Positions 34,313 to 44,562 of a stretch of DNA of 64,000 nucleotides are shown here, piece by piece. The DNA comes from Algoriphagus yeomjeoni. Lineage in GTDB: Bacteria; Bacteroidota; Bacteroidia; Cytophagales; Cyclobacteriaceae. The stretch is from the NCBI RefSeq assembly GCF_003259505.1, contig NZ_QLLK01000005.1, forward strand, positions 310,001 through 374,000. The letters are read 5' to 3'. The position numbers and the translations under genes were made by a program. The notes below the pieces were generated by a model, which had not been told where the DNA came from, did no database searches, and saw only the letters and a program-made list of their open reading frames with translations. How positions within the stretch are numbered: position 1 is the stretch's first letter; every line of letters begins with the position of its first letter.

Positions 34313-35677
34313 ATGCAGGTTACTTCATCCGTACGCGAGCCGTTAGTTACCGGGGGTAAAACCTACCATGATGTGACGCATGACGTGTCACGACATGTAG
34401 AGGCAAAACCAAATATCAGGTGGTTTCTAGCTTTCCTTACGTCTGCCGGTGTTTTGGCTTTGGGATCTATTGCTGTTGTTGCCACCGTTTGGGAAGGCAT
34501 TGGTATGTGGGGACTAAACAAAACCGTAGGCTGGGCTTGGGATATCACCAACTTCGTTTGGTGGGTAGGTATTGGTCACGCTGGTACACTTATCTCAGCA
34601 GTATTATTACTTTTCAGACAGAAATGGAGAACCTCCATCAACCGTGCTGCAGAAGCGATGACTATTTTCGCTGTAATTTGTGCCGCTATGTTCCCGGTTC
34701 TTCACATGGGCCGTCCATGGCTAGGAGCTTATTGGGCACTTCCACTTCCAAACGTTTTTGGATCACTTTGGGTAAACTTTAACTCCCCTCTTCTTTGGGA
34801 CGTGTTTGCGATATCGACTTACTTCTCTGTATCACTAGTATTCTGGTACATTGGTTTGATTCCTGATTTCGCTACCATTAGAGATAGAGCTACTGGATTA
34901 AGAAAAATTATTTACGGAGCACTTTCATTTGGATGGGATGGCGCTGCAAAATCTTGGAGCAGATACGAATCAGTTTCATTGATCCTTGCAGGTTTGGCTA
35001 CTCCACTTGTACTTTCTGTACACACGATTGTATCCTTTGACTTTGCGACTTCAGTAATACCAGGATGGCACACGACTATCTTCCCTCCATACTTCGTGGC
35101 AGGTGCGATTTTCTCTGGTTTCGCCATGGTATTGACGCTGATGATTGTAACGCGTAAAGTCTATAAACTGGAAGATTACATTACAATGGGTCACATCGAA
35201 TTGATGAATATTGTAATTATCATCACGGGTTCTATCGTAGGTATTGCTTACATCACCGAATTCTTCATCGCCTGGTATTCAGGAGTAGAAGCAGAGCAGT
35301 ATGCATTCATCAACCGTGCAACTGGTCCTTACTGGTGGGCATACTGGTCAATGATGACCTGTAACGTAATATCTCCACAGCTTTTCTGGTTTAAGAAAAT
35401 CCGTACTTCTATCGTAGCGACATTTGCTTTGTCTATCGTAGTGAATATCGGTATGTGGTTTGAAAGATTTGTAATTATCGTAACCTCACTACACAGAGAT
35501 TATCTTCCATCTTCTTGGGCGATGTTTTACCCAACTTGGGCTGATGTCGGAGTTTACCTATTCACATTTGGTTTGTTCTTCACCCTGTTCTTCTTGTTTG
35601 CCAAATTCTTCCCGGTAATCAACATGGCAGAAGTGAAATCTGTATTGAAGTCTTCATCTGATAAAGTGCACAAATAA
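34313..35677 (+). CDS. actC: Alternative complex III NrfD-like membrane subunit (ActC)
   Basis: A 454-residue NrfD/PsrC-family protein with about ten membrane helices. It carries the menaquinol oxidation site beside ActB in known structures. Recognisable segments are [55 protein letters not shown] and the [17 protein letters not shown] stretch, whose His and Asp fit a quinol pocket. It is 17 nt after actB and 2 nt before actD. Confidence 0.95.
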   Translation: MQVTSSVREPLVTGGKTYHDVTHDVSRHVEAKPNIRWFLAFLTSAGVLALGSIAVVATVWEGIGMWGLNKTVGWAWDITNFVWWVGIGHAGTLISAVLLLFRQKWRTSINRAAEAMTIFAVICAAMFPVLHMGRPWLGAYWALPLPNVFGSLWVNFNSPLLWDVFAISTYFSVSLVFWYIGLIPDFATIRDRATGLRKIIYGALSFGWDGAAKSWSRYESVSLILAGLATPLVLSVHTIVSFDFATSVIPGWHTTIFPPYFVAGAIFSGFAMVLTLMIVTRKVYKLEDYITMGHIELMNIVIIITGSIVGIAYITEFFIAWYSGVEAEQYAFINRATGPYWWAYWSMMTCNVISPQLFWFKKIRTSIVATFALSIVVNIGMWFERFVIIVTSLHRDYLPSSWAMFYPTWADVGVYLFTFGLFFTLFFLFAKFFPVINMAEVKSVLKSSSDKVHK

Positions 35678-35679
35678 TC

Positions 35680-36210
35680 ATGGAAAGAGATACACATTTT
35701 GTTACTGGAGTTTATGAAGACGAGGATGTATTGCTACAGGCGATCACCAAAGTAAGGTCTTCAGGTATTAAAATCCATGAGGTCTATTCCCCCTATCCTG
35801 TTCACGGGATAGATGATTACCTGGGGTATAAAAGAAGCAAGTTGCCGATCGCTGCCTTCTTATTCGGATTGCTAGGAACTACATTGGCTTTGACCATGCA
35901 GTTCTACATGATGAAATTTGACTGGCCAATGATCATTGGTGGTAAGGATTACGGTGCTTTCCCGGATTTCATCCCGGTTACCTTCGAGTTGACTGTATTA
36001 TTGGCATCATTCGGTATGGTAGGCGTATTTATGGTGAGTACAAACTTGAAGCCTTGGGCCCAGCCTAGAATCTTCGATTTGAGAATTACTGATGATAAGC
36101 ACGTAATGGCAATTGATATAGCAAACAATTCAGCTATGGAATTGGCCAAGATTGAAGAGATATTGAAATCGTCTGGAGCATCAGAGGTTAATAAAAAAAG
36201 TTTTGAATAG
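35680..36210 (+). CDS. actD: Alternative complex III subunit ActD (DUF3341)
   Basis: A 176-residue DUF3341 protein: an N-terminal cytoplasmic segment (GVYEDEDVLLQAITKVRSSG, IHEVYSPYPVHGID), two membrane helices (LPIAAFLFGLLGTTLALTMQF and FELTVLLASFGMVGVFMVS) and a cytoplasmic C-terminal domain. It is structural and carries no cofactor in known complexes. It overlaps the TTG-started longer reading of actE, but the probable actE ATG lies 13 nt after its stop. Confidence 0.94.
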   Translation: MERDTHFVTGVYEDEDVLLQAITKVRSSGIKIHEVYSPYPVHGIDDYLGYKRSKLPIAAFLFGLLGTTLALTMQFYMMKFDWPMIIGGKDYGAFPDFIPVTFELTVLLASFGMVGVFMVSTNLKPWAQPRIFDLRITDDKHVMAIDIANNSAMELAKIEEILKSSGASEVNKKSFE

Positions 36211-36223
36211 TAAATCTGGAAAT

Positions 36224-36940
36224 ATGAAGATTGCTAAGACACTAAGTATTTTAGGGATTGCAGTAGCTGGGATTACCCTAGCAGGCTGTAGAGCCGGAGG
36301 CGAAAATCAAGGCTTAGAATATGCCCCTCAGATGTATCACTCGGTAGCGTACGAACCTTTGACTCAGATCATGGATTCGGAAACTAAGGGAGACCTGATT
36401 TCTACCCGAGAAGATGGTAAAGGCGAATATTTCAATAGTAACATTAACAACCCTCACAACATGAATATGCGTGAGCCAGTTGCTAACACGGTTCCTAGAA
36501 ATAAGCAAGGATATTTGCCATATCGCTACAAGGCTTTTGAAATAGAAGAAGCTGGAACATCAATGAAAAACCCTATCGAACTTTCAGATGAAGTTTTGAC
36601 TGAGGGTAAAAGGTTGTACCAACTATATTGTACTCCATGTCATGGAACAGGTGGTCAAGGAGATGGTAAAGTAGGAGCAATTATAGGTGGTGTGGCTAAC
36701 TTAACAGGTGGCGCCTATGTGGGTCTTTCTGAAGGACATATTTACCATGTTATCACCAAAGGAAAAGGAAGAATGGGAGCTCACGGTTCTCAGATCACTC
36801 CAGAAAATAGATGGAAAATTGTTCACTATGTGAAACAAGAACTCCAGGGAGGTCAGAATGCTGATAATGCAACAGCAACGACGGAAGTTGTAGCTGAAGC
36901 TGACCAAGATGTATCACAAGTAGAAACTCCAGCTAATTAA
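36224..36940 (+). CDS. actE: Alternative complex III monoheme cytochrome c lipoprotein (ActE)
   Basis: A 238-residue lipoprotein (lipobox ITLAGC) with one heme motif CTPCHGTGGQGDG at about residue 135 and a distal Met in GRMGAHGSQ. The ATG at 36224 gives a normal lipoprotein signal; an in-frame TTG at 36203 would only add seven residues. In structures ActE accepts electrons from the ActA hemes and passes them toward the oxidase. The N-terminal part has the NPHNMNMREPVANTVPR segment common to the family. Confidence 0.94.
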   Translation: MKIAKTLSILGIAVAGITLAGCRAGGENQGLEYAPQMYHSVAYEPLTQIMDSETKGDLISTREDGKGEYFNSNINNPHNMNMREPVANTVPRNKQGYLPYRYKAFEIEEAGTSMKNPIELSDEVLTEGKRLYQLYCTPCHGTGGQGDGKVGAIIGGVANLTGGAYVGLSEGHIYHVITKGKGRMGAHGSQITPENRWKIVHYVKQELQGGQNADNATATTEVVAEADQDVSQVETPAN

Positions 36941-36942
36941 TT

Positions 36943-38235
36943 ATGGCTCACGACGTACAACACTATAATCTGGATCAAAAATTTGATTTCACAGCAGCGA
37001 CAAAAAAGTCTGTTTTTACAGTTTTGGGTATCGGTGCAGCATTGCTAGTAATAGGTATCCTAATGGCAATGTTTGGTGGAGGTCATGGCGAAGCGGCAGA
37101 AGCTGAAGGCCATGCTTTTCATTGGTATGAGCGCCTATACGCTAATCTTTGGATCAATAATGTTTATTTCACTGGTATAGCGATTATTGGCGTATTCTTT
37201 TTTGCAATTCAATATGCTGCACAGGCCGGTTGGTCAACAGCTATTATTCGAGTAATGCTTTCATTAGGTAATTGGCTGCCAATTGCTGGTGTATTAATGA
37301 TCGTTACTTTCTTCGTAGCTAATCATGATTTGTTCCACTGGACTCATGCTTACTTATTTGATAAGGCTTCTCCAGAATATGATCATATCATAGACGGCAA
37401 AGGATCGTTCTTCTATTGGCCTATGGCTAAAGGAACATTCCCTGTTTTCTATATCTTTAGAATGGTCTTGTTTTTTGGGTTCTGGGTGTTCTTTTTCAAG
37501 AAATTTCAGCAATTCACCTACAATGAGGATATCATCGGAGGGACTTCTTCCTGGTATAAGATCAGAAGCTGGTCAGCATTCTTCCTTATTTTCTTTGCAG
37601 TTTCATCTTCTATCTCTGCATGGGATTGGGTGATGTCAATTGACACGCACTGGTTCTCTACGCTATTTGGATGGTATGTATTTGCCTCTTGGTTTGTAGC
37701 CGGACTATCAACGATTACTTTGCTTGTCATCTTTTTGAAAAGTCAAGGATTACTTGAAATGGTCAATGAAAACCATGTTCATGACTTAGGTAAATTCATC
37801 TTTGGCTTTACCATTTTCTGGACCTACTTATGGTTCTCTCAGTTCTTGTTGATCTATTATGCCAACATTCCTGAAGAAACAGTTTACTTCATTGAAAGAT
37901 TGTCGAGTGATATTTATGGTCCTTTCATATTTGTAAACTTAGGTCTAAACTTTGTCCTTCCTTTCTTGTTATTAATGACAAGGGATTCTAAAAGACATGG
38001 AGTTTTCTTGAAATTAGTTTGTGCCTTAATCATCGCTGGACATTGGGTTGATTTCTTCCTTATGGTTCAGCCTGGCACATTAGGACATAATGGTGGAGTT
38101 GGGTTTATGGAAGTAGGTATGTTCTTGGTTTATGGAGCTGCCTTCACCTTCGTAATTCTTTCTAGTTTGGCAAAAGGGAATTTGGTTCCTAAAAACCATC
38201 CAATGCTTGAAGAAAGCTATAATCATCACATTTAA
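36943..38235 (+). CDS. actF: Alternative complex III NrfD-like membrane subunit (ActF)
   Basis: A 430-residue membrane protein with about ten helices, the second NrfD-like subunit. Helices include AALLVIGILMAMFGG, VYFTGIAIIGVFFFAIQYA, FLIFFAVSSSISAWDWVMS and GFTIFWTYLWFSQFLLIYY, with conserved NHDLFHWTHAYL and VQPGTLGHNGGVGFME loops. It lacks a clear quinone role in solved complexes and may be involved in proton handling. It starts 2 nt after actE and is followed by coxB after 22 nt, joining complex III and the oxidase in one operon. Confidence 0.95.
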   Translation: MAHDVQHYNLDQKFDFTAATKKSVFTVLGIGAALLVIGILMAMFGGGHGEAAEAEGHAFHWYERLYANLWINNVYFTGIAIIGVFFFAIQYAAQAGWSTAIIRVMLSLGNWLPIAGVLMIVTFFVANHDLFHWTHAYLFDKASPEYDHIIDGKGSFFYWPMAKGTFPVFYIFRMVLFFGFWVFFFKKFQQFTYNEDIIGGTSSWYKIRSWSAFFLIFFAVSSSISAWDWVMSIDTHWFSTLFGWYVFASWFVAGLSTITLLVIFLKSQGLLEMVNENHVHDLGKFIFGFTIFWTYLWFSQFLLIYYANIPEETVYFIERLSSDIYGPFIFVNLGLNFVLPFLLLMTRDSKRHGVFLKLVCALIIAGHWVDFFLMVQPGTLGHNGGVGFMEVGMFLVYGAAFTFVILSSLAKGNLVPKNHPMLEESYNHHI

Positions 38236-38257
38236 TAACAGCCGAAATAACTAAGGT

Positions 38258-39289
38258 ATGTACGGATTTCTGATTGGAGTAGGGGTTCTTTTGATATTTT
38301 CCATAATATGGATGGTATATCGAATCCAAACATTAGTCTCAGTTGTAAAAGGATCTGATAAAAAGATCGCTTCAGGGAGTAATAAGGTTAACGCTATTTT
38401 ATTTATCGTTTTCTTGTTAGGTGGCGGAATTTTGATGTTCTGGTATTCTATCAAAGAATTTGACAATTATCAGTTGCCAGTTGCTTCCGAGCATGGCGTT
38501 ATTACTGATTCTTTGTTCTGGTGGTCAATGGGTGTCACTGGGATAGTTTTCTTGATCACTCATATCCTACTATTTATTTTCCCTTATAAATATCAGTATA
38601 GTGAGAAGCGTAAAGCATCCTTCTACCCTGACAATAACAAGCTTGAGATTATCTGGACAGTTGTTCCGGCTATCGTTCTTGCAGGCTTAGTTATTTCTGG
38701 TTGGGTAGCATGGTCAGATATCACTGCGCCAGCTCCTGAGAACGCACACACTGTTGAAATCATGGGGTATCAGTTTGCTTGGGAGGTTAGATATCCAGGT
38801 AAAGATCAAGTATTAGGTGATTACGATTACCGATTGATTTCTGCTACGAATTCACATGGTGTCGATTTCTCAGATAAGAATTCTGTTGATGATTTCCCAT
38901 CTCCAGTAGTGGTAATACCTAAAGGAGAGCCAGTACTTTTCAAAATCAGAGCTAGAGATGTTCTTCACTCTGTATTTGCTCCACACATGAGATTGAAAAT
39001 GGACGCAGTACCTGGAATGCCTACTCGTTTTTGGTTTGTACCTACTAAGACTACTGCTGAAATGAGAGAAGAGACTGGTAATCCTGATTTCAATTATGAG
39101 ATCGCTTGTACTGAGATATGTGGAAGAGGTCATTTCTCAATGAGAAAAGTAATAGAGGTAGTAGAGCCTGAGGCTTATCAAAAGTGGTATGCAGAGCAGA
39201 GATCTTTTATCCAGATGAATCCAGCTTTAGCTACTGGAGTTCCAGCGGATGCAAAAGAAGTAGCAGAAGTTCAATTAACTGAAAAGTAA
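38258..39289 (+). CDS. coxB: Cytochrome c oxidase subunit II
   Basis: A 343-residue subunit with an extra N-terminal helix (GFLIGVGVLLIFSIIWMVY) and the usual two helices before the periplasmic cupredoxin domain. The CuA site is present: His in VLHSVFAPHMRL, then CTEICGRGHFSM supplying two Cys, a His and a Met. The tryptophan-rich electron-entry segment is MGYQFAWEVRYPG. No cytochrome c domain is fused, so the electron donor is probably ActE or ActA within a supercomplex. Confidence 0.95.
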   Translation: MYGFLIGVGVLLIFSIIWMVYRIQTLVSVVKGSDKKIASGSNKVNAILFIVFLLGGGILMFWYSIKEFDNYQLPVASEHGVITDSLFWWSMGVTGIVFLITHILLFIFPYKYQYSEKRKASFYPDNNKLEIIWTVVPAIVLAGLVISGWVAWSDITAPAPENAHTVEIMGYQFAWEVRYPGKDQVLGDYDYRLISATNSHGVDFSDKNSVDDFPSPVVVIPKGEPVLFKIRARDVLHSVFAPHMRLKMDAVPGMPTRFWFVPTKTTAEMREETGNPDFNYEIACTEICGRGHFSMRKVIEVVEPEAYQKWYAEQRSFIQMNPALATGVPADAKEVAEVQLTEK

Positions 39290-39307
39290 CAAACAAAATT
39301 ATAGATT

Positions 39308-41191
39308 ATGTCAACAGCATCTGTCGCAAATCATGACGCAGCTCACGATCACCACGATCATGAGCACCATGATAATTTTGTAACCAAATATATTTTCTCT
39401 CAAGATCACAAGATGATCGCAAAACAATACTTAGTTACTGGTATGTTTTGGGCTCTTATCGGTGGACTTCTTTCTATCCTATTTAGATTACAACTAGGTT
39501 TTCCAGATATGGATATGTCTTTCCTTCGTCCTATACTGGGTGGATGGATAGATGAAGCAGGGAAATTGGATCCTACGTTCTACCTAGCTCTGGTCACTAT
39601 GCACGGTACCATCATGGTATTCTTTGTTTTGACTGCAGGTCTGAGTGGTACATTTTCCAACTTCTTGATACCATTACAAATTGGAGCTAGAGATATGGCT
39701 TCAGGATTTATGAATATGATTTCCTACTGGTTGTTTTTCATTTCCGGTGTGATCATGTTTATTTCTCTTTTCTTAAAAACAGGGCCTGCTGCTGGTGGTT
39801 GGGTGGTTTATCCGCCTCTTTCTGCATTGGAGCAAGCTATTCCTGGATCTGGATTGGGAATGACCTTATGGTTGGTAGCAATGACTTTCTTTATTGCTTC
39901 TTCTCTAATGGGAGGTATCAATTACATCACTACAGTAATTAACCTGAGAACAAAGGGGATGTCTTTTTCAAAGCTTCCTTTGACTATTTGGGCTTTCTTC
40001 TTGACAGCCGTAATCGGTCTATTGTCCTTCCCAGTTTTATTTGCTGCTGCTTTATTATTAGTATTTGATAGAAGCTTTGGTACTTCATTCTACCTTTCTG
40101 ATATCTATATCGGTGGGGAAGCACTTCCAAATACAGGTGGTAGCCCAGTATTGTATCAGCATTTATTCTGGTTCTTAGGTCACCCTGAGGTTTACATTGT
40201 ATTGCTTCCTGCATTGGGTATTACTTCTGAAGTAATCGCTACCAATTCAAGAAAGCCAATCTTCGGATATAAAGCGATGATTATATCCTTGCTTGGTATT
40301 ACAGTACTTTCTTTCGTAGTATGGGCTCACCATATGTTCGTGTCAGGTATGAATCCTTTCCTAGGATCGATCTTTATGTTCCTGACTTTGATCATTGCGG
40401 TGCCTTCAGCGGTAAAAGTATTCAACTACTTGACTACGCTTTGGAGAGGTAACTTGATCTTCACTCCAGCGATGTTGTTCTCGATTGGTCTAGTTTCCTT
40501 CTTTATCTCTGGTGGTTTGACAGGTATTTTCCTTGGAAACTCAGCTATTGATATTCAGCTTCACGATACGTATTTCGTAGTAGCTCACTTCCACTTGGTG
40601 ATGGGTTCTGCTTCCTTCTTTGGAATGATCGCAGGTGTTTACCACTGGTTCCCTAAGATGTTTGGCAGAATGATGGATGCTAAATTGGGCTATGTACACT
40701 TCTGGATCACATTTGTAGGAGTATACATGGTTTTCTTCCCTATGCACTACATTGGTATTGCTGGCTTCCCTAGAAGATACTACAGCTGGACAAACTTTGA
40801 GTTTGCCAATATGTATACTGATTTGAACATGTTTGTGTCTGTAGCTGCGATCATCACTTTCGGTGCTCAGTTCATATTCTTGTTCAACTTCTTCTACTCT
40901 ATGTATAGAGGTAGAAAAGCTTCTGAGAATCCATGGAGATCCAATACGCTAGAGTGGACCACTCCTATAGAACCAGGTCACGGAAACTGGCCAGGTGAAA
41001 TCCCTGCGGTTTACAGATGGCCATATGATTACTCTAAGCCAGGTGCTGAAGAGGATTTTATACCTCAGACTGTTCCGCTTTCAGCTACTCCTGAGTCCAA
41101 TCTTCCTCATGAGCAGGAATTGGTTAAAGTGGAGTTGGAAATTATGAAGGAAGAGGAGGAAGTGTTGGTCTCAAATGAAACAAGTCACTAA
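39308..41191 (+). CDS. coxA: Cytochrome c oxidase subunit I
   Basis: The catalytic heme-copper subunit, 627 residues, about twelve helices. Heme ligands are in LVTMHGTIMVFFV and VVAHFHLVMGSA; CuB ligands are in GHPEVYIVLLP and VWAHHMFVSGM. The Glu of the GHPEVYI cross-link region shows an A-type oxidase. The first 25 residues are His/Asp-rich (HDHHDHEHHDN), possibly metal binding. The C-terminal tail after about 560 is a soluble extension ending in acidic repeats. The 3' end overlaps ctaA by 17 nt. Confidence 0.97.
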   Translation: MSTASVANHDAAHDHHDHEHHDNFVTKYIFSQDHKMIAKQYLVTGMFWALIGGLLSILFRLQLGFPDMDMSFLRPILGGWIDEAGKLDPTFYLALVTMHGTIMVFFVLTAGLSGTFSNFLIPLQIGARDMASGFMNMISYWLFFISGVIMFISLFLKTGPAAGGWVVYPPLSALEQAIPGSGLGMTLWLVAMTFFIASSLMGGINYITTVINLRTKGMSFSKLPLTIWAFFLTAVIGLLSFPVLFAAALLLVFDRSFGTSFYLSDIYIGGEALPNTGGSPVLYQHLFWFLGHPEVYIVLLPALGITSEVIATNSRKPIFGYKAMIISLLGITVLSFVVWAHHMFVSGMNPFLGSIFMFLTLIIAVPSAVKVFNYLTTLWRGNLIFTPAMLFSIGLVSFFISGGLTGIFLGNSAIDIQLHDTYFVVAHFHLVMGSASFFGMIAGVYHWFPKMFGRMMDAKLGYVHFWITFVGVYMVFFPMHYIGIAGFPRRYYSWTNFEFANMYTDLNMFVSVAAIITFGAQFIFLFNFFYSMYRGRKASENPWRSNTLEWTTPIEPGHGNWPGEIPAVYRWPYDYSKPGAEEDFIPQTVPLSATPESNLPHEQELVKVELEIMKEEEEVLVSNETSH

Positions 41192-42251
41192 TAAATCAAT
41201 AAACAGCTTTCGTCGTGTAAATTTAATCACGGTGATAGCTGTTTATATACTGATTCTTATTGGAGGGATAGTTAGGAGTACAGGTTCTGGAATGGGCTGT
41301 CCCGATTGGCCAAAATGCTTTGGCAGTGTGATTCCTCCAACGAGTGTGGATCAATTACCTTCAAATTATCAGGAGATTTATCTCAATAAAAGATTAGCCA
41401 AGAACGAAAGGTTCGTGGCAACACTTGAAAAATTAGGATTCTCTGAAAAGGCCGAGGAAATAGCAAATGATAAATCCATTCTGATCGAAGAGGAATTTAA
41501 TGCAGTTAAAACTTGGATTGAATACCTCAATAGATTAGCTGGAGTCGTTATTGGACTTCTGATAATCTTTACTGTTTGGAAATCATTTTCACTCAGAAAG
41601 GCTGATCAATGGGTACCAATATTATCTGTTTTCAATCTAGTCTTGGTAATTTTCATCGGGTGGATCGGTTCCATTGTAGTTTCTACTAATTTGCTGCATT
41701 GGATGATCACTTTCCACATGATGTTGGCATTGCTACTCGTTTCACTTTTAATCTATGTTTATCACAGATCAGGTAAGTTGATAATGAGTAAAAGTGTGAA
41801 AATGAATGTGCCAAGACGAATTGAGCGTGTGCTATTCATAGGTACTGTATTAATGGTGGTTCAGATTGTTCTAGGCACTCAGGTAAGAGAGCAGATAGAT
41901 GTTATCTCTTCTTCTTTAGGCAATATGCTTAGAGATGAGTGGATAGGAAGAGTGGGGTTAAATTTCCTTATTCATAGATCCTTCTCATTAGTTCTACTTG
42001 GTATCCATGTATTGTACTTCTTCTGGGCATTTAAATATACTCTAAGAAGGTCTCAAGTGAATCTTTGGTCTCAGGTCTTGATGATTCTGATTATACTGGA
42101 AGTAGCTACAGGAATGGGAATGGCCTACTTTGGTATTCCAGCATTTCTTCAGCCAATCCATCTCTTATTAGGTTCTTTGATTATAGGAGTGCAAGTTTTC
42201 TTACTTCTTGAAATCAAAGAAAATATACAGTTTCGATTAAATACAAATTGA
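41175..42251 (+). CDS. ctaA: Heme A synthase (COX15/CtaA)
   Basis: Oxidises the C8 methyl of heme O to make heme A for the oxidase. The 358-residue protein has the two four-helix halves with paired His ligands (MITFHMMLALLLVSLL, LIHRSFSLVLLGIHVLY, PIHLLLGSLIIG) and the signature GGIVRSTGSGMGCPDWPKCFG. An insert at 50-115 (EIYLNKRLAKNERFVATLEK) is typical of Bacteroidota. Its ATG lies inside the coxA 3' end, coupling translation of the enzyme and its user. Confidence 0.95.
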   Translation: MKQVTNKSINSFRRVNLITVIAVYILILIGGIVRSTGSGMGCPDWPKCFGSVIPPTSVDQLPSNYQEIYLNKRLAKNERFVATLEKLGFSEKAEEIANDKSILIEEEFNAVKTWIEYLNRLAGVVIGLLIIFTVWKSFSLRKADQWVPILSVFNLVLVIFIGWIGSIVVSTNLLHWMITFHMMLALLLVSLLIYVYHRSGKLIMSKSVKMNVPRRIERVLFIGTVLMVVQIVLGTQVREQIDVISSSLGNMLRDEWIGRVGLNFLIHRSFSLVLLGIHVLYFFWAFKYTLRRSQVNLWSQVLMILIILEVATGMGMAYFGIPAFLQPIHLLLGSLIIGVQVFLLLEIKENIQFRLNTN

Positions 42252-42253
42252 TC

Positions 42254-43156
42254 ATGAGGACAGTTGCAGTGACTGACCATATTAGTAGTTTAGTGATAAG
42301 CAAGTTTAGAGCTTACGCTGAGTTGATTAAATTAAGGCTTTCAGCCTTAGTTACCTTCTCTGCTGTATTTGGTTATATTCTTGGCGATCGTGGCGTTAGT
42401 TTCGGATGGTCTGGCTTTCTAGGTTTGGCCATTGGTGGTTTCTTGATTAGTGGTGCTTCCTGTGCTGCAAACGAAATCTTGGAGCGTGATCTGGATAAGC
42501 TGATGAAGCGTACTCAAAATCGTCCACTTCCTTTAAAACTTATTTCGCTTCAAGAAGCTCTTTGGGTTACTTCATTTGTAGCAGTAATAGGCGTAGGGTT
42601 GCTCTGGTACTTTACTAATCCGCTGACCACTTGGCTAGGTGTATTGAGTATGGTGCTCTACGTATTTGTCTATACTCCGTTGAAAAGGGTAGGACCTATT
42701 GCTGTCTTCGTTGGTGCTATTCCTGGTGCGTTACCTCCGCTTTTAGGATGGACTGCTGCCACGGGTTCTATTACCCATGAAGCTTTGATTATTTTCGGGA
42801 TTCAATTTATCTGGCAATTTCCTCACTTCTGGGCGATCGCTTGGGTTGGAGATGAAGATTACAAAGCAGCAGGTTTCAAACTTCTACCAAGTGGTGGAGG
42901 AAAAGATCTCAATACTGCTATTCAAATAATGATTTATACGCTCTTTTTGTTGCCATTGGGTTTGCTGCCAAGCTATTTTGGACTTACTGGAATGACTTCA
43001 GGAATCGTCGCTACTGTTTGTGGCGTGTTGTTTTTGGCACAGACTTTCTCCTTAATGAAAGATTGTTCCCGCAAATCAGCTTTACGAATAATGTTTGGTT
43101 CCTTTTTGTATTTGCCAATAGTGCAAATCGCTTACCTATTAGATAAATTACCCTAA
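42254..43156 (+). CDS. ctaB: Protoheme IX farnesyltransferase (heme O synthase)
   Basis: Adds a farnesyl group to heme B, the step before CtaA. This UbiA-family membrane protein of 300 residues has the Asp-rich site ANEILERDLDKLMKRTQNRPLP at about 75-96 and the second conserved loop DEDYKAAGFKLLP near 200. I use the ATG at 42254, just after the ctaA stop; a TTG at 42248 is also in frame. Residue spacing and length are usual. Confidence 0.95.
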   Translation: MRTVAVTDHISSLVISKFRAYAELIKLRLSALVTFSAVFGYILGDRGVSFGWSGFLGLAIGGFLISGASCAANEILERDLDKLMKRTQNRPLPLKLISLQEALWVTSFVAVIGVGLLWYFTNPLTTWLGVLSMVLYVFVYTPLKRVGPIAVFVGAIPGALPPLLGWTAATGSITHEALIIFGIQFIWQFPHFWAIAWVGDEDYKAAGFKLLPSGGGKDLNTAIQIMIYTLFLLPLGLLPSYFGLTGMTSGIVATVCGVLFLAQTFSLMKDCSRKSALRIMFGSFLYLPIVQIAYLLDKLP

Positions 43157-43158
43157 TC

Positions 43159-43740
43159 ATGGAAAAGGAACTTAAATACGTAGATATGGTAGAGCAGCCT
43201 ATCGCGATGCATCCAAAAAAGTTTGCATTATGGCTGTTCTTAGTGACTGTGGTAATGATTTTTGCTGCACTCACCAGTGCTTATATAGTTCGACAATCTG
43301 AGGGAAATTGGTTAGAATATGATCTCCCTACTATTTTCTGGTACAGTTCAGGAATAGTAGTACTCAGTAGCCTTTTCCTTCAATATGCTTATTCAGCAGC
43401 AAAAAAAGATAATCTTGTAGGGCTTAGGTCAGGTCTCAGTTTGGCAGTATTGTTTGGCGTTGCATTTCTAGTAAGCCAATGGTACAGTTGGGTAGCGCTA
43501 GTTGATGAAAACGTGTTTTTCGTTGGCAACCCTTCGGGATCATTTCTTTACGTATTCACGGGATTGCATGCTGTTCACTTAATCAGCGGTGTGATATTTC
43601 TGATTATTGTATTAATTTCGACCTATAGATATAAAGTGCACTCCAAGTCTATGGATACACTTGAAATGGCAACTACTTTCTGGCATTTTCTAGCTGCATT
43701 GTGGTTATATCTATTTATGTTTTTGCTTTTGAATCATTAA
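43159..43740 (+). CDS. Cytochrome c oxidase subunit III (five-helix form)
   Basis: A 193-residue COX3-family protein with five helices (FALWLFLVTVVMIFAALTSAYI, ... TFWHFLAALWLYLFMFLLL). The conserved HxxH-like GLHAVHLISGVIFL and the terminal TTFWHFLAALW are seen. It lacks the two N-terminal helices of the seven-helix type. Two subunit III genes in a row (this and the next) are usual in Cytophagales oxidase clusters. Begins 2 nt after ctaB. Confidence 0.93.
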   Translation: MEKELKYVDMVEQPIAMHPKKFALWLFLVTVVMIFAALTSAYIVRQSEGNWLEYDLPTIFWYSSGIVVLSSLFLQYAYSAAKKDNLVGLRSGLSLAVLFGVAFLVSQWYSWVALVDENVFFVGNPSGSFLYVFTGLHAVHLISGVIFLIIVLISTYRYKVHSKSMDTLEMATTFWHFLAALWLYLFMFLLLNH

Positions 43741-43767
43741 AATAAACCAAGTACAAATCAATATCTT

Positions 43768-44544
43768 ATGTCTGCGCATTCTACTGCTATAGGAGTAAGC
43801 TCGAAAAGAGGCGTTTGGGGAGGTGGTAATGAACCTCTCAAAGCTAGCTATGGAAAACTCATGATGTGGTTTTTCCTTCTTTCGGATATCTTTACTTTTG
43901 CCGCTTTTTTGATTACCTACATTGCTATCCGAGTAAGTTATCCTGCTTATGGCGGACCTGCCACGGAGTTTGTTGGTTCTAATGAGTACTGGCCAATACC
44001 AGAATTGGTATTTGATGCTATTCCATTTGTACATGGAGTCCATGCTCCACTAGTATTTGTAGGTTTGATGACCTTCATTTTGATCGCAAGTTCTGTTACT
44101 ATGGTATTGGCTGTAGAGGCAGGTCACAGAAATGATAGAAATGACGTAGTGAAATGGATGCTTTGGACTTTGGTAGGAGGTATTACATTCTTGAGCTGCC
44201 AAGCATGGGAATGGAATCACTTTATTCATGGATCTGAAGGTGGTGCAGTGCTGAATTATATCAATGGAATTAGCCAGAATGTAACTGAGACAGTATTTGG
44301 GGCAAATCTACTGGTCAATGAATATGGTCCAGCATCCTTTGCCAATCTGTTCTTCTTCATCACTGGTTTCCACGGATTCCACGTTACGATAGGTGTTATT
44401 CTACTATTCATGGTATTCTATCAGGCTGCTGTGGGAGTATATGATAGAAGAGGTCATTATGAAATGGTTGAGAAAATCGGTTTGTACTGGCACTTTGTCG
44501 ACCTTGTTTGGGTCTTTGTATTTACTTTATTCTACCTGATCTAA
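43768..44544 (+). CDS. Cytochrome c oxidase subunit III (second, longer form)
   Basis: A 258-residue COX3-family protein. Its features are the GNEPLKASYGKLMMWFFLLSD entry, helices at about 35-55, 90-110, 125-150, 190-215 and 232-255, the FHGFHVTIGVILLFMVF signature and the terminal LYWHFVDLVWVFVFTLFYL. An amphipathic loop with QAWEWNHFIH is typical. Both subunit III genes may contribute to one oxidase, or they may associate with different assemblies; the sequence does not tell. Confidence 0.93.
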   Translation: MSAHSTAIGVSSKRGVWGGGNEPLKASYGKLMMWFFLLSDIFTFAAFLITYIAIRVSYPAYGGPATEFVGSNEYWPIPELVFDAIPFVHGVHAPLVFVGLMTFILIASSVTMVLAVEAGHRNDRNDVVKWMLWTLVGGITFLSCQAWEWNHFIHGSEGGAVLNYINGISQNVTETVFGANLLVNEYGPASFANLFFFITGFHGFHVTIGVILLFMVFYQAAVGVYDRRGHYEMVEKIGLYWHFVDLVWVFVFTLFYLI

Positions 44545-44562
44545 CCTGTAAAAATTAGAATT

